This document shows positions 1 through 6,617 of a DNA stretch of 8,898 nt, one piece after another (the first letter of the stretch is position 1; every line of letters begins with the position of its first letter). The stretch is from the NCBI GenBank assembly GCA_039028335.1, contig JBCCIF010000120.1:1-8898 (forward strand), written 5' to 3'. Origin of the DNA: JABDKJ01 sp039028335 (GTDB taxonomy: Bacteria; Bacteroidota; Bacteroidia; Flavobacteriales_D; JABDKJ01). The translations under genes and the position numbers were made by a program. The notes beneath the pieces are model-generated. The model saw only the letters and a program-made list of their open reading frames with translations, did no database searches and was not told the DNA's origin.

Positions 1-857
1 TGCATGGAGATCCTCTGCCTGATTTTATAGCGGAAAATTATTCTCAAATTTCGGAAGGACAGGTTCATCTTTATCAGACATATACGGATGTCAAAGGTTT
101 TGTATTTGAAAACGATGACTTTGCGGCACCTGTCGTAGTGAATACATCCTCTTTTTATATAGCCAAACACGAGGTTTCCAACAAAGAATACAACGAATTT
201 CTTGAAGAGCTGAGGTTAAACGGAAGGATGGAAGAATACAAAGCTTTTTGTATTGATAGTTCTGCTTGGCTGAATGCTGTGGCTTATTCGAGCGGATTTA
301 TAAAACACTATCATCGGCATCAGGCATATCAGGACCATCCAGTCTTAAACGTTCCATTCGATGGGGCACAGGCATATTGTTCATGGTTAAGCGAAAAAGT
401 GAACATGGCAACGCAAGGAAAGCCTAAGGCTAAATTTACTTTACCTAGTCGGGAACAGTGGATAAGAGCAGCTAGAGGCGACCAGCACAAAAGATTATAT
501 ACATGGGAAGGGAAAGAAAATAATCAGTCAAATGAGCATTGCAATTATTCGAAGAAAAACGAAGGAGGAGAATCTTCAAATGAACATACTAAATCCGAAG
601 GTCGAACCGTTGTAGTGGGAACTATGAATAGGTTGAAATCAAGTGTTTCGGTGACTAAGCCTGTGAAATCCTATGCGCCCAATGAATTCGGTCTTTACAA
701 CATGAATGGAAATGTTGCCGAGATGATTACTGAAGAGGGAATGGCCCTTGGTGGTAGTTGGGCAAGCAATAGGAATGAGGTTTCACTAAATAGTCAAATG
801 GAATACAATAAAGCCAATCCTTTTGTTGGTTTTCGCCCTGTTTTAATATTAGATTGA
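1..857 (+). CDS. SUMF1/FGE-fold protein without catalytic cysteines, 5' end outside window
   Basis: The frame is open from the left edge (first full codon at position 3) to a TGA at 855-857, so this is the C-terminal ~284 residues of a longer protein. An internal GTG at 138 is not a credible start, because the fold already runs in its vicinity. Family hallmarks appear in order: FYIAKHEVSNKEY (first strand of the domain), NVPFDGAQAYCSWLSEK, PSREQWIRAARG, NEFGLYNMNGNVAEM, LGGSW and VGFRPV near the end. Formylglycine-generating enzymes need two cysteines in the region after GGSW/Y; here that region has none, so sulfatase-activating activity is unlikely. Cysteine-less SUMF1 proteins in Bacteroidota include the T9SS/gliding components GldK/PorK and GldJ. 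The gene lies 17 bp upstream of porQ, so a structural role in secretion or gliding is a reasonable inference, but it is not a clear GldK or GldJ orthologue. A low-complexity N/E/K/S-rich insertion lies between RAARG and NEFGLY. Confidence 0.85.
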   Translation, partial: HGDPLPDFIAENYSQISEGQVHLYQTYTDVKGFVFENDDFAAPVVVNTSSFYIAKHEVSNKEYNEFLEELRLNGRMEEYKAFCIDSSAWLNAVAYSSGFIKHYHRHQAYQDHPVLNVPFDGAQAYCSWLSEKVNMATQGKPKAKFTLPSREQWIRAARGDQHKRLYTWEGKENNQSNEHCNYSKKNEGGESSNEHTKSEGRTVVVGTMNRLKSSVSVTKPVKSYAPNEFGLYNMNGNVAEMITEEGMALGGSWASNRNEVSLNSQMEYNKANPFVGFRPVLILD

Positions 858-862
858 TTGAC

Positions 863-870
863 TAAATTTG
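863..870 (+). promoter_or_regulatory. Candidate -7 promoter element for porQ (TAAATTTG)
   Basis: TAAATTTG is an exact match to the Bacteroidota -7 consensus TAnnTTTG and lies in the 17-bp gap after the upstream stop codon. Only 4 nt separate it from the porQ ATG, so transcription would begin at or very near the start codon. No convincing -33 TTG at the usual ~19-nt spacing is visible. porQ may also be read through from the upstream gene. Confidence 0.45.
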
Positions 871-874
871 CCCG

Positions 875-1915
875 ATGCTTAAAAACTTTAAGTTGTGCGT
901 GTTTGTGTTTTTTGCAGGATCTTGTTTAGCGCAGACAGGTGGCTCTGAAAATTTTCTTTCGATAAAATTGCCTTCTGCAGCTCGACAAGCTGCCTTAGGG
1001 GGAAATTTTATTTCTATTTCAGATGCAGATCTTAATTTGGCATATAGTAATCCGGCCGTTTTAAATCCACTTCATCATCATCAATTGGGCTTTAATTATA
1101 ACAGTTACTTAGCAGGTACAAAATACAGTAATTTCTCTGCGGCTCATCATCAGTCTGATTTGGGGACTATTGGATTCAATGTGCAGTATTTTTCTTATGG
1201 GGAATTTACCGAGACCAATGAATTTGGGGAGTCAATCGGCACATTCAAGCCTTCTGATTTCAAGGTTTCTATACTTGGTAGTAGAGAAATAGATTCACTC
1301 TTGTCTATTGGTTTTAGTCTCAATTATATTGGGTCTCAATTCTATACAGTCAATGCGTCTGCTTTAACCCTGGATTTAGGCGTTCATTATTCAATGCCGT
1401 CAATACAAACCGAAATGGGATTGGTATTAAAGAACATGGGGGTTGTATTGGACGAATATTCAGATAATGAGTCGCTAAAGTTGCCCTTTGATATACAATT
1501 TGGTGTTTCAAAGCGATTGGCTAAGTCGCCTTTGCGCTTTACCTTTACCGCGGATAATTTGCAAAGATGGGACTTGACCTACGAAGATCCTCGGGAATTG
1601 AATCAAATTGATCCATTAACTGGTGAACTTATTTTAATTGAAGAGCCTAATTTCTTTGACAAGCTCAAGCTTCACATGGCCGTTGGGACAGAGTTTCTTC
1701 TGGGTGAAAACATGCATTTTCGATTGGGATATAACTTTAGAAGAAGAGAAGAATTGAAGATTGATTCTCGACCAGGAACTGCTGGATTCTCATGGGGTTT
1801 CGGATTGAAAGTCTCGAAATTTCATTTGAATTATGGTCGAGGAACCTACATACTTGGACAAGGCACTAATCACTTATCAATTGCAACTCGATTGGGTTAT
1901 TTCAAGAAGAAGTAG
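875..1915 (+). CDS. porQ: Type IX secretion system protein PorQ
   Basis: This 346-residue outer-membrane protein belongs to the PorQ family. In Porphyromonas gingivalis PorQ is part of the T9SS attachment (sortase) complex with PorU, PorV and PorZ, which processes secreted cargo and anchors it at the cell surface. An N-terminal signal peptide (hydrophobic residues 8-19) is followed by a probable cleavage after A19 and the characteristic QTGGS...FL start of the mature protein. The signature LPSAARQAALGGNFISI, then DLNLAYSNPAVLNP, and alternating beta-strand segments through to RLGYFKKK fit the FadL/PorV-like barrel fold and the family's usual length of about 340 residues. I did not see a T9SS C-terminal sorting signal, which suits a machinery component. 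It follows a SUMF1-fold gene by 17 bp and converges with the helicase gene with only 2 bp between stop codons. Assignment rests on remembered family resemblance and is strong. Confidence 0.9.
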   Translation: MLKNFKLCVFVFFAGSCLAQTGGSENFLSIKLPSAARQAALGGNFISISDADLNLAYSNPAVLNPLHHHQLGFNYNSYLAGTKYSNFSAAHHQSDLGTIGFNVQYFSYGEFTETNEFGESIGTFKPSDFKVSILGSREIDSLLSIGFSLNYIGSQFYTVNASALTLDLGVHYSMPSIQTEMGLVLKNMGVVLDEYSDNESLKLPFDIQFGVSKRLAKSPLRFTFTADNLQRWDLTYEDPRELNQIDPLTGELILIEEPNFFDKLKLHMAVGTEFLLGENMHFRLGYNFRRREELKIDSRPGTAGFSWGFGLKVSKFHLNYGRGTYILGQGTNHLSIATRLGYFKKK

Positions 1916-1947
1916 CCTTACCTCTTTTTTCGATAAGGTTTTCTTTT
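1916..1947 (+). terminator. Weak candidate terminator after porQ
   Basis: CCTTA at 1916-1920 can pair with TAAGG at 1934-1938 across a 13-nt loop, followed by the T-rich run TTTTCTTTT. The stem is only 5 bp and lies inside the 3' end of the convergent helicase gene, so coding constraint could explain it. It is the only terminator-like structure I see at this junction. Confidence 0.25.
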
Positions 1948-3123
1948 CCCTTTGAATTTCGGTCTTCGCGCTTTTAGCTCATAGCTGGGGGATGGGCCAA
2001 TCTCTGATGGAGTTGGTAGCTTTTGAACCTCTCTCTCTATCAGTTTCTCGATATTCATAAATTTTCGAACGTCATCCTCGCCTACAAAGGTGATTGCTAA
2101 ACCGGTTTTACTCGCTCGCGCTGTGCGACCAATACGATGAACGTAATCTTCGGCATCAGTTGGCATATCAAAATTGATGACGATTTCAATATCTTCAATA
2201 TCAATGCCTCTGCTTAAAACATCTGTAGCTACGATTATTTGGGTTTTGTTGTTTTTGAAATCCAATAGCGCTTGTTCGCGTTCTTTTTGGTCAAGATCTG
2301 AGTGCACTTCAGAAACAGTGGCTTCGATATTGCGAAGATCTCTGCGAATTTCTTTTACCATGCGCTTAGTGGAAGAGAATATGAGAACTTTATTGAGTTC
2401 TTTACCGTCCAAAAGCTGTTTGATGAGTGCTACTTTATTCTTATTATAAACCAAATAGGCAATTTGAATAATTCCTTCGGCCGGCTTTGATATTTTAAAT
2501 TTGATTTCAACGGGATTTGTCAACATTTTTTTAGCCAAGCTTTGAATGTTCTTAGGAAAAGTGGCTGAGAAAAGAATATTCTGACGTTGCTCGGGAAGGT
2601 GCTTAGCGATTCTCATGATGTCATCAATGAATCCCATTTCAAGCATTTTATCAGCTTCATCTAGAATGAAATGCTTGATGCCGCTTGTATCCACATATCC
2701 CAAGTTAAGATGCGAAATCAATCTTCCCGGTGTGCCAATGATTATATCTGTACCTGTAGTAAGCGCTTTTTTTTCCCTATCGAAATCGCTTCCGCTTCCA
2801 CCTCCATAAATAGCACAAGAGGTGCTATTAGTGAAATAGGACATTCCCTCAATTTGTCGGTCAATTTGCACAGCCAATTCCCTTGTAGGACATACAATGA
2901 GGGCCTTCACTTTTTCATTCGCCCTATCTTCAGCTACCAAATGCAAAATAGGTAATACGAAAGCAGCCGTTTTTCCTGTCCCTGTTTGGGAGGCTCCGAT
3001 TAAATCGTGACCTTCAATGATGGCGGGAATAGCTTTTTCTTGCACAGGGGTGGGTTGAGTGAAACCCATGGCTTCAACACCTTCCAAGATGCTTTGACCG
3101 AGACCTAATTCTTTAAAATCCAT
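1918..3123 (-). CDS. DEAD-box ATP-dependent RNA helicase, RhlE-like
   Basis: This 401-residue enzyme should unwind short RNA duplexes using ATP, in roles such as ribosome assembly or mRNA turnover. All superfamily 2 motifs are present in order: Q motif (F21...Q28), motif I ASQTGTGKT (44-52), Ia PTREL (79-83), TPGR (131-134), motif II DEAD (155-158), SAT (186-188), then in the second RecA domain IFSST (248-252), ATDVLSRGIDI (299-309) and HRIGRTAR (329-336). A short basic tail (RRPKFKGKRKPYRKKR) probably binds RNA, as in RhlE-type Bacteroidota helicases; there is no DbpA- or CsdA-like RNA-binding domain. The start is an ATG at 3121-3123, with a TACCTTTG box 13 nt upstream and an A-rich leader. 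The gene diverges from yaaA and converges with porQ. The choice between RhlE and other DEAD subfamilies is less certain than the family itself. Confidence 0.95.
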   Translation of the reverse strand: MDFKELGLGQSILEGVEAMGFTQPTPVQEKAIPAIIEGHDLIGASQTGTGKTAAFVLPILHLVAEDRANEKVKALIVCPTRELAVQIDRQIEGMSYFTNSTSCAIYGGGSGSDFDREKKALTTGTDIIIGTPGRLISHLNLGYVDTSGIKHFILDEADKMLEMGFIDDIMRIAKHLPEQRQNILFSATFPKNIQSLAKKMLTNPVEIKFKISKPAEGIIQIAYLVYNKNKVALIKQLLDGKELNKVLIFSSTKRMVKEIRRDLRNIEATVSEVHSDLDQKEREQALLDFKNNKTQIIVATDVLSRGIDIEDIEIVINFDMPTDAEDYVHRIGRTARASKTGLAITFVGEDDVRKFMNIEKLIEREVQKLPTPSEIGPSPSYELKARRPKFKGKRKPYRKKR

Positions 3124-3136
3124 TTTTCTTTGACCT

Positions 3137-3144
3137 CAAAGGTA
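3137..3144 (-). promoter_or_regulatory. Candidate -7 promoter element for the helicase (TACCTTTG)
   Basis: On the minus strand TACCTTTG matches TAnnTTTG exactly and ends 13 nt before the helicase ATG. Cold or growth-rate control is common for such helicases but nothing here shows it. No -33 TTG at good spacing is obvious. Confidence 0.5.
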
Positions 3145-3193
3145 ATTTTTCTGAACAATAAAATATTTTTGATGCTTATTCCTATGATAAGTT

Positions 3194-3201
3194 TAATTTT
3201 G
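3194..3201 (+). promoter_or_regulatory. Candidate -7 promoter element for yaaA and the FKBP gene (TAATTTTG)
   Basis: TAATTTTG matches TAnnTTTG exactly and ends 15 nt before the yaaA ATG. A TTG at 3169-3171 could be the -33 element, although the 22-nt spacing is slightly long. This would drive the two-gene yaaA-FKBP unit and lies back to back with the helicase promoter in a 93-bp spacer. Confidence 0.5.
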
Positions 3202-3216
3202 CACAGTATTTGACTT

Positions 3217-3996
3217 ATGCTTATTGTTCTATCACCTGCTAAACGTCTAGATTTCGACTCAGTCCCTAAAACTGATAAATTCAGTATGCCTGACTTCTTG
3301 GAAGAGTCGGAGTACCTCGTTGGAAAATTAAAGAAATTATCGTCAAGACAAATCGAGAAATTGATGGGGGTGAGCGCAGACATAGCTCATCTGAATGAAG
3401 ATCGATTCAAATCTTGGTCACTTCCCTTTAATGAGGATAACGCAAGACCAGCTGTGCTGGCTTTTAAAGGAGATGTCTATTTAGGTATGCAAGCCGAGAA
3501 GTTCTCGAAAAAAGATCTGAATTTTGCCCAAAAGCACTTGCGTATACTTTCCGGACTCTATGGATTACTTCGGCCATTGGATTTAATGCAAGCTTACCGA
3601 TTAGAAATGGGTACGAAATTTAAGGTTACTTCAGCAAAAACAAATCTGTATAAATTCTGGGATACCAAAATCACCTTGGCCATTCAAGAAACCATGGAAG
3701 AAATGGGTTCAGAAGACCTCATTAACCTGGCGTCAAATGAATATTTTAAGTCAGTGAAGCCAAAGATTTTAAACAAGAACATCATCACTCCAATATTCAA
3801 GGATGAGAAGAATGGAGAATTCAAGGTGATTCAGTTTTTTGCCAAAAAGGCAAGAGGATTTATGGCTTCATTTATTATTAAGAATCAAATTAAAAATACC
3901 GAGGAATTGAAAGCGTTTAACGTTGAAGGATATAGCTATAATCCTCGACTCTCTGTAGGCAATGACTGGGTTTTCACAAGGGAAAATAAAAATTGA
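3217..3996 (+). CDS. yaaA: Peroxide stress protein YaaA (DUF328/UPF0246 family)
   Basis: This 259-residue cytoplasmic protein matches the YaaA family across its full length. In E. coli YaaA belongs to the OxyR regulon and limits intracellular free iron during hydrogen peroxide stress, which reduces Fenton damage to DNA; the fold has been described as DNA-binding. Visible signatures are MLIVLSPAKRLDF at the N-terminus, the block RILSGLYGLLRPLDLMQAYRLEMG (109-132), NLASNEYFKSV (170-180), and KKARGFMASFIIK (210-222). The ATG at 3217 gives the standard family N-terminus. The stop codon at 3994-3996 lies 2 nt before the ATG of the FKBP lipoprotein, so the two are probably co-transcribed and translationally coupled. 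I see no recognisable OxyR or PerR site upstream, so peroxide regulation is not shown by the sequence. Confidence 0.95.
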   Translation: MLIVLSPAKRLDFDSVPKTDKFSMPDFLEESEYLVGKLKKLSSRQIEKLMGVSADIAHLNEDRFKSWSLPFNEDNARPAVLAFKGDVYLGMQAEKFSKKDLNFAQKHLRILSGLYGLLRPLDLMQAYRLEMGTKFKVTSAKTNLYKFWDTKITLAIQETMEEMGSEDLINLASNEYFKSVKPKILNKNIITPIFKDEKNGEFKVIQFFAKKARGFMASFIIKNQIKNTEELKAFNVEGYSYNPRLSVGNDWVFTRENKN

Positions 3997-3998
3997 AT

Positions 3999-5345
3999 AT
4001 GAACAAGATTTTAGCACTCTTAGGTGCAATAGGATTACTTATTTCATGTGGTAATCAAAAACCTCAAATGGAAGGGGCTTATGAATTCAAAGGCTTGAAC
4101 AACAGTTTGGATTCGGTAAGCTATGCAATTGGAATGCAGCTGGCAAAAAATTCACAGGATCAGAATTTATATGACTTAAACTTTGAAAAAGTATATGAGT
4201 CCTTTGATTTGGTTCTCGATGAGAAAGAAGTCTTATACAATCCTTCGAATTCATTCGCTATGGTTCGTGAACATATGAATTCATTGAAATCAAAAAAGCA
4301 AGCAGGAGAAGATCTGACTTTAGTCAAATTTGATAGAGATTCATATCGAGATTCAATCAGCTATGCGGTAGGTGTAACATTTGGAGAGAATATTTTCAGA
4401 CAGAATTTGGGCGATTTGAACAGAGGAGGTATCCGTAAAGGATTTCAAGATAGCTATGCAGGTGCTATGCTTATGGAGATGGATCAAATAAAACCGATCT
4501 TGGACGAACATAAAAAAGCAATATTTGAGAAACAAAAAGAAATGAATAAAGAACAAGGAACGGCCTTTTTAGCAGAAAATGCTAATGCAGAAGGTGTGCA
4601 AACTACAGCAAGTGGTTTACAATATAAAGTGCTGTCGCAAGGTGATGGACCAAAACCGTTGGTTCACGATGATGTTAAGGTTCATTACACGGGAACCTTG
4701 ATTGATGGAACCAAATTTGACAGTTCTGTTGACCGTGGTGAACCAATAACATTCCCATTGGGTGGCGTTATTCCAGGTTGGACTGAAGGATTGCAATTGA
4801 TGCCTCAAGGTTCAAAATACAAGTTGTATATACCTTCCGATTTAGCCTATGGCGAAAGAGGAGCAGGAGGAGTAATTGGACCAAATTCAACACTTATTTT
4901 CGATGTAGAGCTTTTGGAAGTATTAAAAAAAGAACCTCCAAGAGAATCGAGAATGGGAGAATCAGAGCCTGTAGACTTCGTTTCATTTGAAGAGAATAGA
5001 AAGAAAGAAGGAGTTCAAGAAACGGCTTCTGGACTTCAGTACAGAGTTATTATTGATGAAGATGGCCCCAAACCAAGAGCAACGGACAAAGTTACTTGTC
5101 ATTATACAGGAATGTTAGTTGACGGAAGTAAATTTGATAGCTCAGTAGATAGAGGCCGGCCTTCTGAGTTTGGATTGAACCAAGTAATTAAAGGATGGAC
5201 AGAAGGCTTGCAATTGATGAGCCCAGGATCGATTTATCGATTTTATATTCCTTACGATTTAGCATACGGGGAGACAGGAAGACCTCCTAGAATTCCTGCC
5301 AAAGCCACATTGGTTTTTGATGTGGAATTACTGAAGATCAATTAA
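3999..5345 (+). CDS. FKBP-type peptidyl-prolyl isomerase lipoprotein with duplicated domains
   Basis: The protein has 448 residues from the ATG at 3999; a TTG at 3993 adds only two residues and overlaps the yaaA stop. A type II signal peptide ends in the lipobox LISC with Cys17, so it is a lipid-anchored envelope folding factor that isomerises Xaa-Pro bonds. Two copies of the FkpA/Mip-type N-terminal motif are visible (LDSVSYAIGMQLAKN at 37-51 and RDSISYAVGVTFGEN at 117-131), then a charged helix (160-195), then two complete FKBP catalytic domains (about 201-310 and 340-448) joined by an acidic/charged linker. Both retain the FKBP pocket residues: HYTG, KFDSS, the F in the following strand, VIxGW, LAYGE and the FDVELL end. 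The usual FkpA-like protein has one of each module, so this is a double version. N-terminal modules of this class normally dimerise. It is followed by a strong terminator. Confidence 0.95.
   Translation: MNKILALLGAIGLLISCGNQKPQMEGAYEFKGLNNSLDSVSYAIGMQLAKNSQDQNLYDLNFEKVYESFDLVLDEKEVLYNPSNSFAMVREHMNSLKSKKQAGEDLTLVKFDRDSYRDSISYAVGVTFGENIFRQNLGDLNRGGIRKGFQDSYAGAMLMEMDQIKPILDEHKKAIFEKQKEMNKEQGTAFLAENANAEGVQTTASGLQYKVLSQGDGPKPLVHDDVKVHYTGTLIDGTKFDSSVDRGEPITFPLGGVIPGWTEGLQLMPQGSKYKLYIPSDLAYGERGAGGVIGPNSTLIFDVELLEVLKKEPPRESRMGESEPVDFVSFEENRKKEGVQETASGLQYRVIIDEDGPKPRATDKVTCHYTGMLVDGSKFDSSVDRGRPSEFGLNQVIKGWTEGLQLMSPGSIYRFYIPYDLAYGETGRPPRIPAKATLVFDVELLKIN
4599..5342 (+). repeat. Tandem duplication of the FKBP catalytic domain (protein level)
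   Basis: The segments coding for residues ~201-310 and ~340-448 encode clearly homologous domains, both beginning with T-A-S-G-L-Q-Y and ending with FDVELL, and sharing DGPKP, HYTG, KFDSSVDRG, GWTEGLQLM and DLAYGE. At the nucleotide level codons differ widely, with only short exact matches such as ttgcaattgatg, so the duplication is old and maintained by selection on the protein. Confidence 0.9.
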
Positions 5346-5352
5346 AAATTTG

Positions 5353-5376
5353 AAAAGGCGCGAAAGCGCCTTTTTT
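5353..5376. terminator. Intrinsic terminator between convergent genes
   Basis: GGCGC (5357-5361) and GCGCC (5366-5370) form a perfect GC-rich stem closed by a GAAA tetraloop, preceded by AAAA and followed by six T residues. The flanking A and T runs can extend the stem to 9 bp. It lies 7 nt after the FKBP stop codon and 2 nt from the sixA stop codon. The A run gives a T4 tail on the minus strand, so it probably ends transcription from both sides. Confidence 0.9.
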
Positions 5377-5378
5377 AT

Positions 5379-5885
5379 TCAAAGATTTTCCATTTCAGGA
5401 TACATACGGGGATAATGATGGGCAATTGTTCTTCCTAAATTTTTTGATAATAGCTTCCAATTGTCAATGTCAAACTCTATTTGAACCCGAGCGCAGGTGA
5501 CTAAATGGTCCATAAAGTTATGGTCCAGATATTCAGCCAAATCATTGAAAGTTGGGTTGTGCCCGAAGATCATTACTTTATTAATAGAAGAAGGAATATC
5601 CTGTAACAGAGTCATCATTTCAGAGATACTTGCTCCATAAATTATCTCGTTGAACTGAATTGATTCTGTAGATATACCTTGAGCTGTAGCAAAATATTCA
5701 GCTGTTTTTCTGGCTCTTTTAGCCGGGCTGCTGATAATCAAATCAATTGAATATTCAGAAGCAAACATTTCGGCCATAAAGGCCGCATTTAGTTTTCCAC
5801 GTTTATTCAAAGGTCTGTCAAAATCTTTCAAGCTATAATCTTTCCATGAAGATTTTGCATGACGATTGATAAAGAGTGTTTTCAT
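5379..5885 (-). CDS. SixA-like phosphohistidine phosphatase (histidine phosphatase family)
   Basis: This 168-residue cytoplasmic protein belongs to the histidine phosphatase (phosphoglycerate-mutase-like) superfamily, SixA subgroup. SixA in E. coli removes phosphate from histidine on phosphotransfer proteins (ArcB HPt domain, later the nitrogen PTS). The catalytic RHG-type motif is N-R-H-A-K-S-S-W with R8 and the phospho-acceptor H9; other expected residues are the arginine in SSPAKRARKTA (R57 region), an acidic residue near E80, and the second histidine in FGHNP (H109). The length matches SixA rather than the larger mutases. I chose the ATG at 5883-5885, giving the family-typical MKTLFINRHAKSSW, over an upstream ATG at 5903 that adds MDTFSH. 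The natural substrate here is unknown. It converges with the FKBP gene across a shared terminator and diverges from the lipoprotein gene. Confidence 0.9.
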   Translation of the reverse strand: MKTLFINRHAKSSWKDYSLKDFDRPLNKRGKLNAAFMAEMFASEYSIDLIISSPAKRARKTAEYFATAQGISTESIQFNEIIYGASISEMMTLLQDIPSSINKVMIFGHNPTFNDLAEYLDHNFMDHLVTCARVQIEFDIDNWKLLSKNLGRTIAHHYPRMYPEMENL

Positions 5886-5890
5886 ATGGC

Positions 5891-5898
5891 TAAATGTA
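5891..5898 (-). promoter_or_regulatory. Possible -7 element for the sixA-like gene (TACATTTA)
   Basis: On the minus strand TACATTTA differs from TAnnTTTG at the last base and lies 5 nt before the chosen ATG. The spacing matches that seen at porQ and the 5967 lipoprotein, but the one-mismatch box in AT-rich DNA is weak evidence alone. Confidence 0.25.
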
Positions 5899-5954
5899 TC
5901 CAATTTCTACCTTATTTTGAACCGCCTTGTTAAAGACAAGGGCCAAGGAATTTG

Positions 5955-5962
5955 TATCTTTA
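5955..5962 (+). promoter_or_regulatory. Possible -7 element for the small lipoprotein gene (TATCTTTA)
   Basis: TATCTTTA is one mismatch from TAnnTTTG and ends 4 nt before the ATG at 5967, the same spacing as the exact box at porQ. A 6-bp inverted repeat (CCTTGT 5925-5930, ACAAGG 5936-5941) lies just upstream. Start at or near the ATG would give a leaderless message. Confidence 0.3.
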
Positions 5963-5966
5963 AGCA

Positions 5967-6617
5967 ATGAGAAAATTGTTTTTCTACTTTTTGATGTGTT
6001 TGACTCTTCTTCAGTGTAAGAAAGAAGAGAATGAATTAATGGTAATCAGCGGAAAAGTCATTGATGCACGATCGGGTGAGCCGGCATCGGGAATTGAAAT
6101 CGACTTTTTAATTCAGGGTGTAGTGGATGGAACATTCAATAATAATTATAGAAAAGTAACTTCTGATGTATCCGATAATAATGGGAATTACAGTCTAAAT
6201 TTTGATGAGGGAACACCTTCAAGTTTTCGTTTTGAAATAGAGGGGCCTGGTTTTAATTTCTCAAGACAAGATTTTAACCCAGATAATTTCAGTAGCACGG
6301 ATGAAAATAATTTGGACTTAGCCATAGATTCAAGAGCTTGGCTGAGACTAAGGGTGGTCAATTCAACTCCAGCAAACAATGGTGATCAAATTACATTTTC
6401 TCTATCAACCGAAAATATTGGATGTCCTGATTGTTGCCAGAGTGAAGTTTTTAGTTATGCAGGACAGGTAGATGAAACCTTGTATTGTGAGGCATTTGGA
6501 AATTCAGAGGCATCTGTTGAGGGCATTGTCTTGGATGTGATACAGGGCCAATTATCCGCGTTCGAGAGCGTAGTGCTGATTCCTCAAGATACCACAGAAC
6601 TGGTGCTCAGCTTTTAA
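5967..6617 (+). CDS. Lipoprotein with carboxypeptidase-regulatory-like domain, probably surface-exposed
   Basis: I do not recognise a named family for this 216-residue protein. A short signal peptide ends in the lipobox LLQC with Cys17, followed by K-K-E-E. A lysine followed by acidic residues right after the lipidated cysteine resembles the lipoprotein export signal that sends Bacteroidota lipoproteins to the outer leaflet of the outer membrane. Residues 26-120 look like a carboxypeptidase regulatory-like beta-sandwich: VISGKVIDARSGEPASGIEI, then SDNNGNYSLNF, then RFEIEGPGF. The second half (125-216) is beta-rich and carries a cysteine cluster, C153-x-x-C156-C157 with C174, which could form two disulfides or bind a metal. 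No catalytic motif is seen. Its last 11 bases overlap the 3' end of the convergent DUF2400 gene. Confidence 0.85.
   Translation: MRKLFFYFLMCLTLLQCKKEENELMVISGKVIDARSGEPASGIEIDFLIQGVVDGTFNNNYRKVTSDVSDNNGNYSLNFDEGTPSSFRFEIEGPGFNFSRQDFNPDNFSSTDENNLDLAIDSRAWLRLRVVNSTPANNGDQITFSLSTENIGCPDCCQSEVFSYAGQVDETLYCEAFGNSEASVEGIVLDVIQGQLSAFESVVLIPQDTTELVLSF

Noticed and set aside
2174..2955. Several plus-strand open frames opposite the DEAD-box helicase
   Set aside because: All lie within the fully conserved helicase coding sequence and have no recognisable motifs or plausible starts.
3105..3383. 92-residue minus-strand open frame across the helicase-yaaA spacer
   Set aside because: It overlaps the 5' ends of two well-supported genes in other frames, crosses both predicted promoters and resembles no known family.
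5925..5941. Inverted repeat CCTTGT-N5-ACAAGG in the sixA/lipoprotein spacer
   Set aside because: Six-base arms are too short to call an operator or hairpin with confidence.
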